From assembly GCA_902766805.1 (NCBI GenBank), contig CACXFF010000347.1:1-10535 (forward strand): a stretch of DNA of 10,535 bases, given 5' to 3'. The notes beneath the pieces were generated by a model. The model ran no database searches. It was given only the letters and a program-made list of their open reading frames with translations, and was not told the DNA's origin. The stretch is from an uncultured Coriobacteriaceae bacterium. GTDB lineage: Bacteria; Actinomycetota; Coriobacteriia; Coriobacteriales; Atopobiaceae. Below, piece after piece: positions 6,091-10,535 of the stretch. A program made the position numbers and the translations under genes. Every line of letters starts with the position of its first letter. Position 1 is the stretch's first letter.

Positions 6091-7424
6091 ACTGCCGCCT
6101 CCACCGTTCGGTATCGGGAATAGGGCACGTCCTTGCCCTGCTCGCGCGCGCACACGCGCAGCTTGTACACGCCGGGACCCTCGGGCACGTAGAGCGCTTC
6201 GGCCGAAGCGTCCCAGTCACGCCAGACCTCCCAGTCTTGCCTTTCGGGACGCCACACGAGCATCTGGTACTCCAGCTGCGCGCCCTCGCCGGCAATCGGC
6301 TCCGCGCTCACGGCGATCCCGCCATCTCGCGCCTGCGTCTCCACGCAGAGCAGGTCCACGTAATCTTTGGACGCCAGGTACTCGTCCGGGCCATAGAACA
6401 GCCCGTCCACGTCATGGCCCGCACGCAGCTCCACGAGCAGGCGGCCAAAGGACGCGCTGAACGCTTCGGCGCCCGTGCGGTTGAGATGCGTGAAGTCCGC
6501 AAAGACGTCCGTCCGCGTCACGTCGTACAGCTCGGGACGCGCGAGGTTGAAGTCGAAGTAGCGCGCGCCGTACTCCCCCACCAGCGCGCGGATCTGCGCG
6601 CCCTGGTCGAAGTACTTGCGCCCATAGCTCAGCACGCTGAACACGGGCAGTGGCGGGAACACCACCAGCAGCTCGACGCCACGCTCCTGGCATAAGCCGC
6701 AGATGCGCCGCAGGGTATCCAGCTTGCGCTCGTCGAAGGGCGCGCCGCCAAAGGTGCGCACGTAGGGCACCGCGAGGTCCTCGTTGAAGTCGAAGACATG
6801 GGAGGTGGTCGAGAAGCCCTGGCCCAGGCGCTCCACTTCCTCCCAGCTCGCGCCCGGCAGCGCCTCCTTCCCCAGCTTCACGCGCACGTTGGACACGATG
6901 TCGGTGGGCAGCAGGTACACGTGCTCGTTGACCCACGGGAATACCCAGTTGAGCGAGTCGGCCGTGCCCAAGAGCCTGTCATCGGCCAACAGCGTGACCG
7001 TGTCCCGCACGGCGGCCAGCGGATCGTCGACGTTCTTGTAACGCACGAAGGCGCGCCCCGGGTTGGAGACCCCCACCTTCTGCAGGGAGTCATACTCCAG
7101 GCCCAGCACCACGCAGCGCAGCTCGGCATGATCGGCCAACGCGCGCTCGAGGCCCATCAGCGACTCCTCCAGGTGCTGTGCGGACGAGCACATGTTGAAG
7201 GAGCTCGTCTGTGCCTGCGCGTCCACCACCTGCGGATAGAAGGCCTGCTCGGGGATCGACGTGCCCAGGTAGAGGGTGTCCAGGCGCTCGGTGGCGCGAT
7301 AGTCCTGCCACATGGCGCGGCTGTTGGACGCCACGGGCTCCAGCACGAAGCCCGCCAGCGCGTTGGCGGCCCACACGATGGCCACGGCGCACAGCACGCG
7401 GGCGATAAGCTTAGAAATTCGCAT
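6087..7424 (-). CDS. Membrane-anchored SGNH-type acyltransferase (DltD-like role)
   Basis: A 445-aa protein with one N-terminal hydrophobic segment (residues about 5-27), so the rest should face outside. LYLGTSIPEQAF gives the block-I serine (Ser56). VFADFTHLNRTGAEAF gives the paired Asp310 and His313 of the SGNH fold. In MBOAT-linked envelope acylation systems such a protein takes the acyl group from the shuttle tyrosine and places it on the polymer. The C-terminal 95 residues (350-445) form a separate domain: LEYQMLVWRPERQDWEVW, then ALYVPEGPGVYKLRVCARE, which looks like a triple-tyrosine (Y_Y_Y) or Ig-like beta domain. The ATG lies inside the end of the MBOAT gene (14-bp overlap), with GGAGGG (7438-7433) 8 nt upstream. 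The target polymer is unknown; a hydrolase role on the same polymer is the alternative. Confidence 0.82.
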   Translation of the reverse strand: MRISKLIARVLCAVAIVWAANALAGFVLEPVASNSRAMWQDYRATERLDTLYLGTSIPEQAFYPQVVDAQAQTSSFNMCSSAQHLEESLMGLERALADHAELRCVVLGLEYDSLQKVGVSNPGRAFVRYKNVDDPLAAVRDTVTLLADDRLLGTADSLNWVFPWVNEHVYLLPTDIVSNVRVKLGKEALPGASWEEVERLGQGFSTTSHVFDFNEDLAVPYVRTFGGAPFDERKLDTLRRICGLCQERGVELLVVFPPLPVFSVLSYGRKYFDQGAQIRALVGEYGARYFDFNLARPELYDVTRTDVFADFTHLNRTGAEAFSASFGRLLVELRAGHDVDGLFYGPDEYLASKDYVDLLCVETQARDGGIAVSAEPIAGEGAQLEYQMLVWRPERQDWEVWRDWDASAEALYVPEGPGVYKLRVCAREQGKDVPYSRYRTVEAAV

Positions 7425-8988
7425 ACAGGAAGCCCTCCGCGCTCGGCACCAACACGAAGCCCATCAGCGTGCACAGGCCCATCACGACCAGGGCCACGAT
7501 CCTGAGCGCGAAGGGGCGCGCCAGCAGCAGCGCGGCTGCGTCGTGCCCGCGCTCGGCAGCCAGGCTCACCGCGAACACGATCGCGCAGGCAACGCCCGCG
7601 AGCGCCAGGCACTTGAGGGCGTCGGTCACGTTCAGGCTCGCGTACGCACCTGCCAACAGCTGAGGCTCGAACGCGCACAGCGTGTTGCGCAGGCCCAAGA
7701 AGCACTGCGCCGGGTCCACGATGCGGTCGAAGTACCAGCCGATGTTCACCACCAGGAAGGTACGCAGCACGCGCACCACGTGCCAGAAGGCCCCCTGGGC
7801 ATCGATGCGCAGCAGCTCGAGGGCGCGGCGCGAGAGCGGCATCGTGAGGTCGGCGATCGCGATCACCAGGCCGTTGTACAGGCCCCAGAGCAGGTAGTGC
7901 GGCTCGGGGCCGTGCCACAGGCCCACGAGCAGGAAGACGACCACGTTGGCCAGAGACGCCGGCAGCGTACGCCCGATGTGCTGGCCGAACGTCCTGCCCG
8001 ACCACTTGCCCAAGCGCTGCATGGGGGCCGTGAGGGCGAGCGGGTAAAACACGTAGTCGCGCATCCACGCGCCCAGGCTGATGTGCCAACGTCGCCAGAA
8101 GTCGCCCAGCGACGTGGCGAAGTACGGCTGGCGGAAGTTCTGCGCCATCTCTATGCCAAAGAGCTCCGAGACGCCGCGCACCATATCGATGCCGCCCGAG
8201 AAGTCTGCGTACTGCTGGGCCGAATAGAGCAGGATGCCAAAGGCCACCAGCGAGCCAGGGGTGCCCGGCTCGATGCCGTCCAAGCAGGCGCTCACGCTCG
8301 AGACGAGGACGTTGGCGATGGCGTATTTCTTGAGCAGGCCAAAGGACAGCAACAGCAGGCCGCGCCAGCTGCGCTCCGCGTCCGGCCTGTGCGTGCCCAG
8401 AAGCTGGGGCGCCAAGGCATCGTAGCGGTTGATCGGACCCTGGATGAGCTGGGGGAACCACGAGACGAACAGCAGGTATTTGGGCAGGCTCTGCTCCGGA
8501 TCGTACTTGCCGTTGTAGGTGTCGATCACGTAGGAGAGCGACTGGAAGGTGTAGAACGACAGGCCGAGCGGCAGCAGCAGGCGGCAGGCCAGCGGGGAAT
8601 CCGCCTGCCCCAGGGCGCCCAGGATGGCGTTCCAGTACTTGATATAGGCCAGCACGCCCAGGTTGAGCGCCAAAACTGCCCACAGCAGCACACGCTTGCG
8701 ACGCTGGTAGCGTTCGCGCACGGCCTTTTTTTGCGCGCGATCGCGCAGGCCCTTGCGCTCGGCTTTGGCCTGGGCGTCCAAGGCGGCGAAACGCCGGCCC
8801 ATGAACCAGCAGGACACGGCCGTGAGCAGGATGAAGGCGAGGTTCTGCCAACCCGATGCCAGGTAGAAGCCCATGCTCGCCACCAGCAGGACGACCCACT
8901 GCGCTCCCGGGCGCACGCGGCCGACCACGTAGTAGCAGGTGAGCGCCCCGCACAGGAAGAGCACGAACTGTAAAGAATAGAGCTCCAT
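7411..8988 (-). CDS. MBOAT-family membrane O-acyltransferase with C-terminal acyl-shuttle motif
   Basis: A 525-aa polytopic membrane protein of the DltB/AlgI/PatA family. Typical segments are the N-terminal MELYSLQFVLFL, LGLSFYTFQSLSYVIDTYNG (141-160), FPQLIQGPI (178-186), DFWRRWHISLGAWMRDYVFYPL (296-317) and the catalytic histidine His359 in GLWHG. It should transfer an acyl group from the carrier-protein thioester through the membrane. The last residues after the final membrane helix are PSAEGFLYANF. The terminal hexapeptide FLYANF fits the FxYxxF pattern whose tyrosine (Tyr522 here) carries the acyl group in DltX, or in MBOATs with a fused motif. No DltX-like small gene is present, which fits the fusion. 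The ATG at 8988 is chosen for the family-typical N-terminus; its ribosome site (GGGGA only 2 nt away) is poor. An in-frame TTG at 9066 would add 26 residues unlike MBOAT proteins. Confidence 0.92.
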   Translation of the reverse strand: MELYSLQFVLFLCGALTCYYVVGRVRPGAQWVVLLVASMGFYLASGWQNLAFILLTAVSCWFMGRRFAALDAQAKAERKGLRDRAQKKAVRERYQRRKRVLLWAVLALNLGVLAYIKYWNAILGALGQADSPLACRLLLPLGLSFYTFQSLSYVIDTYNGKYDPEQSLPKYLLFVSWFPQLIQGPINRYDALAPQLLGTHRPDAERSWRGLLLLSFGLLKKYAIANVLVSSVSACLDGIEPGTPGSLVAFGILLYSAQQYADFSGGIDMVRGVSELFGIEMAQNFRQPYFATSLGDFWRRWHISLGAWMRDYVFYPLALTAPMQRLGKWSGRTFGQHIGRTLPASLANVVVFLLVGLWHGPEPHYLLWGLYNGLVIAIADLTMPLSRRALELLRIDAQGAFWHVVRVLRTFLVVNIGWYFDRIVDPAQCFLGLRNTLCAFEPQLLAGAYASLNVTDALKCLALAGVACAIVFAVSLAAERGHDAAALLLARPFALRIVALVVMGLCTLMGFVLVPSAEGFLYANF

Positions 8989-8995
8989 AGTCCCC

Positions 8996-9032
8996 AAAAA
9001 AGCGCGGCCGTCCGCAGATGCGGGAGCCGCGC
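8996..9032 (-). terminator. Intrinsic-terminator-like hairpin (possible attenuator) before the MBOAT operon
   Basis: On the minus strand the outer stem GCGCGGC (9032-9026) pairs with GCCGCGC (9008-9002). An inner stem CCGCA/TGCGG lies within it, and TTTTTT (9001-8996) follows directly. The T-tract ends 7 nt before the MBOAT ATG, so a promoter for the operon must lie upstream of the hairpin. That makes it either an attenuator in the operon leader or the terminator of the upstream gene, with readthrough feeding the operon. The hairpin also borders the ribosome-binding region and could affect translation. Confidence 0.62.
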
Positions 9033-9041
9033 GGCTTGATA

Positions 9042-9052
9042 CCAACCGTTGG
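9042..9052. promoter_or_regulatory. Palindrome in the MBOAT operon leader, possible operator
   Basis: CCAACCGTTGG is a perfect 5+5 inverted repeat around one central base, just upstream of the terminator-like hairpin. It is of operator half-site size, but a short palindrome like this can occur by chance. Confidence 0.25.
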
Positions 9053-9076
9053 GAGACATAGTACAACAGGCGTCTC

Positions 9077-9097
9077 GTGGCGTTTATCGGTGGCGTT
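9077..9097. repeat. Direct repeat GTGGCGTT in the MBOAT operon leader
   Basis: GTGGCGTT occurs at 9077-9084 and at 9090-9097, 13 bp start to start, in the non-coding leader between the 272-aa gene and the MBOAT gene. Direct repeats about one helical turn apart are common regulator-binding sites. No regulator gene is in the window, so this is only a candidate. Confidence 0.3.
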
Positions 9098-9143
9098 CAG
9101 TTGTGATGGTCTCGCGAAGCTGCACGGGCGAGCGGCAGAGCGC

Positions 9144-9962
9144 CTACCCCTCCGGATGAGCGGCGATGTACTCCTCTGCCTCGCGTTCGGCTCGCTCGAT
9201 GAAGACGCGCAGGGCCTCTTGCGCCTCCGCACCGCGAGGGTGCGTGCGGGCCGTGAGGGGCTCGTCCACCACGAGGGCACGTTCGCGCCACGAGACGCCT
9301 GCCTGCCCGTCTTCGAGTGCGGCCAAGCCCTCCACCCCGAGCTCACGTATGGTCGAGCCGCGCTGGGCGCCCAAGAAGAGCAGGTGGTCGAAGGCATCGG
9401 CGAACGCCGGCCAGCTCGACCCGCAGAGTGCCTCGAGCGTGCGGACCCCACGGGCGAGCACGCACACGCGCAGGTTGGCAGGGGCGACGTCCAGGGCGGC
9501 AGCAAGCTCGAGGCCGTCGCCTGCAAGCGCGGCGCGGGCGTCCACCAGCATCGTGACGGGCAGAGGCCCATCGAGCAGGCGCACGAAGCTCGGAAGGCCC
9601 ACGGCGTTGAGCACCGCAGACGCAGGCTCCCAGTTGATGAAGCCCGGAGCCGCGACCAGCTCGCGCGCGGCCGCGGGGGCGCTCACGCAAGCCGCGTCCT
9701 CGCAGCGCTCGCGCACGTCCGTATAGCCGCACGCCAACAGGTAGGGCAGCAGACGGGCCTCGAGGCGCACGCTGTCCTCGGGGTCGAAGATGCTCACGTA
9801 CGAGCCAAACGCTTGCAGCAGCGTGGGCTCGACGAACTGATCGAAGGCGTCCTGCGGTCTCGGGGCGAAACACAGGACATGCTGGCTGCCGCAGCGACCT
9901 GTCAAGGCAGACTGCGTCATGCTCAGCGGGATGGCGTCTTGTGGCAAGTCGATGGTTGTCAT
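9144..9962 (-). CDS. Degenerate VirD4/TraG (type IV coupling protein)-like protein, Walker motifs lost
   Basis: A 272-aa protein without signal peptide or membrane helices. Two segments read like the conserved core of VirD4/TraG coupling ATPases. HVLCFAPRPQDAFDQFVEPTL followed by LQAFGSYVSIFDPEDS (about 28-64) lines up with the family pattern 'NVLVxGGSGSGKTRFxxKPNLLQ...SYVVTDPKGE'. PVTMLVDARAAL (135-146) with FDHLLFLGAQRGSTIREL (191-208) lines up with the Walker B 'PVxFMLDEFAN' and the 'CDxxLFLGGxxxxTxxxL' region. The P-loop GSGSGKT is replaced by APRPQDA and the Walker B DE by DA, so it cannot be a normal ATPase. The stretch between the two halves is also much shorter than in coupling proteins. 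The comparison is from memory of the family pattern, so certainty is moderate. The ATG at 9962 is preferred, with AGGAGAGAGG upstream; an upstream start at 10037 lacks a good site. It lies upstream of the MBOAT operon on the same strand. Role unknown. Confidence 0.55.
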   Translation of the reverse strand: MTTIDLPQDAIPLSMTQSALTGRCGSQHVLCFAPRPQDAFDQFVEPTLLQAFGSYVSIFDPEDSVRLEARLLPYLLACGYTDVRERCEDAACVSAPAAARELVAAPGFINWEPASAVLNAVGLPSFVRLLDGPLPVTMLVDARAALAGDGLELAAALDVAPANLRVCVLARGVRTLEALCGSSWPAFADAFDHLLFLGAQRGSTIRELGVEGLAALEDGQAGVSWRERALVVDEPLTARTHPRGAEAQEALRVFIERAEREAEEYIAAHPEG

Positions 9963-10058
9963 GCTGAGGACCTCTCTCCTGGCCTGGCGGGCACGCGCGT
10001 TGTGGCGTGTGACTGGATGTGCCGTTAAACATAGCATATCAGCCCACTCGTGCTTTTA

Positions 10059-10070
10059 AGTGTCAACACT
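10059..10070 (-). promoter_or_regulatory. Palindrome overlapping a consensus TTGACA -35 box
   Basis: AGTGTCAACACT is a perfect 5+5 palindrome. On the minus strand it contains an exact TTGACA (10066-10061). An AT-containing stretch (CTGATATGCTATG) follows 17-22 nt downstream and could supply a -10 box, though with poor spacing. This would be the promoter and a possible operator of the 272-aa gene starting at 9962. Confidence 0.35.
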
Positions 10071-10169
10071 CAGCTGTCTGTCCCCCGTTCCGAGTCACGC
10101 GAGATTTTTTGTCCGAGCGGGTTGATACGTTCTCATCGTCGCGTGGCACCCAGAGAAGGAGATGGTGAA

Positions 10170-10379
10170 ATGAACGCAGGCTACATCACGATTGACCAGG
10201 CCGACAGCTATACGACGCTTCAGGAGGTCGCGCTGGGCACCGGCCAGCTGCTTATTGACGCAGCCAATGGATCAGATGACATCGAGCGGCCGATGAGAGA
10301 AGCCCTCATCACGCTGGGGCAGTGCCTGCGCGACAGCGCAGCACACTCCATACGCCTGACAGGAGAATCGCCCGTGTAA
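10170..10379 (+). CDS. Small hypothetical protein, 69 aa
   Basis: Starts MNAGYITIDQADSYTTLQ and ends in LTGESPV. It is an acidic soluble protein with no signal peptide and no membrane segment. Much of the middle (EVALGTGQLLIDAA, then RPMREALITLGQCLRDSAAH) looks helical. I recognise no family. The ATG at 10170 is supported by AAGGAG (10156-10161) 8 nt upstream. The same frame is open up to a GTG at 10050, but that extension has no ribosome site and an odd composition. It is transcribed divergently from the 272-aa gene, with about 207 bp between the two starts that could hold both promoters. Confidence 0.6.
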   Translation: MNAGYITIDQADSYTTLQEVALGTGQLLIDAANGSDDIERPMREALITLGQCLRDSAAHSIRLTGESPV

Positions 10380-10535
10380 GGAGGCGGGCCCAAGCTCCAC
10401 GCGGCACCCTTCCGCACTACGGGGCACGAGCCACCTTCCTCGGCGGCACACAACAACGAACAGGCACCCACCACCGATGATCGCCACGCGCACAGGATGG
10501 GGCGCCACCCTGATGACGTCCCGGGCAGACCCCCC
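10380..10535. other. Right-end stretch without a supportable gene
   Basis: No frame with a ribosome site begins here. AAGGAGG (10378-10384) overlaps the stop of the 69-aa gene but has no start codon at a usable distance. An imperfect hairpin (CAGG-A-TGG / CCA-C-CCTG, 10493-10512) has no T-tract. The next gene may begin beyond the window. Confidence 0.5.

Noticed and set aside
4651..6123. A 490-codon open frame on the plus strand
   Set aside because: It lies entirely opposite the ligase gene with its clear adenylation motifs, and its product is rich in His, Arg and Val without any domain pattern.
7312..8973. A 553-codon open frame on the plus strand
   Set aside because: It is antisense to the MBOAT gene, with Gln/His/Glu-rich shadow composition.
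3110..8988. Ordinary dlt (D-alanylation) operon
   Set aside because: The components are related, but the gene order, the extra decarboxylase, the missing dltX and the altered ligase pocket argue against a plain D-alanine system.
8526..9059. Leader peptide or gene starting at the ATG at 9059 (minus strand)
   Set aside because: It has no ribosome site, runs out of frame through the MBOAT gene, and has shadow-like composition.
8989..9143. T-box riboswitch in the MBOAT leader
   Set aside because: A stretch GGTTGGTATCAAGCCGCG loosely recalls the T-box antiterminator sequence, but it has an insertion, the leader is short, and no specifier-loop structure is evident.
7157..9571. An 804-codon open frame on the minus strand
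   Set aside because: It overlaps the SGNH, MBOAT and coupling-protein-like genes in a different frame, and its product is Arg/Ala/Pro-rich without motifs.
9018..10028. A 336-codon open frame on the plus strand
   Set aside because: It is antisense to the 272-aa gene and has no ribosome site or recognisable domain. The minus-strand product has family-like patterns instead.
10477..10535. Start of a gene at ATG 10477 running off the right edge
   Set aside because: Only about 19 codons are visible and there is no ribosome site upstream, so it cannot be supported.
1..10535. CRISPR arrays, tRNA or rRNA genes, insertion sequences
   Set aside because: No regularly spaced repeats, no tRNA-like cloverleaf or rRNA sequence, and no transposase or terminal inverted repeats were seen.

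Overview
The window is GC-rich, with tightly packed genes and strongly G/C-ending codons. It looks like a Gram-positive, high-GC bacterium. The gene set (monoacylglycerol-lipase-type hydrolase, glycerol kinase, and a Dlt-like envelope acylation operon with MBOAT, SGNH transferase, ligase and carrier) fits Actinomycetota, possibly an anaerobic coriobacterium. The taxon is an inference from composition and gene content only.

Layout. Bases 1-262 (minus strand) hold the start of an Ala/Glu-rich acidic protein that runs off the left edge. Bases 498-3003 (plus strand) carry a two-gene lipid-glycerol unit: an S33/monoacylglycerol-lipase-like alpha/beta hydrolase followed after 49 bp by glycerol kinase (glpK). 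A perfect 20-bp stem hairpin (3035-3083) separates this unit from a convergent operon. That operon reads leftward from 8988 to 3110: MBOAT acyltransferase, SGNH/DltD-like transferase, DltA-like amino-acid adenylating ligase, PLP fold-III decarboxylase, DltC-like carrier protein. The genes overlap by 14, 4 and 4 bp, and the last gap is 9 bp. Upstream of the MBOAT is a 181-bp leader that ends in an intrinsic-terminator-like hairpin with a T6 tract just before the start codon. Next comes a 272-aa protein that looks like a degenerate VirD4/TraG coupling-protein relative without Walker motifs (9144-9962, minus). A 69-aa unknown small protein is divergently transcribed (10170-10379, plus). The last 156 bp hold no gene I can support.

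How the genes work together (inference). The ligase would adenylate an amino acid and load it on the carrier. The decarboxylase would act on the free or carrier-bound amino acid. The MBOAT would pass the acyl group across the membrane to a tyrosine in its own C-terminal FLYANF hexapeptide, which matches the FxYxxF acyl-shuttle pattern of DltX-type systems. The SGNH protein would then place it on an envelope polymer. This resembles teichoic acid D-alanylation, but the ligase has lost the DltA-type pocket cysteine and the operon contains a decarboxylase. The cargo is therefore probably not D-alanine; a beta-alanyl, GABA-like or other decarboxylated amino-acyl ester is possible. This operon is the best candidate in the window for an undescribed system.
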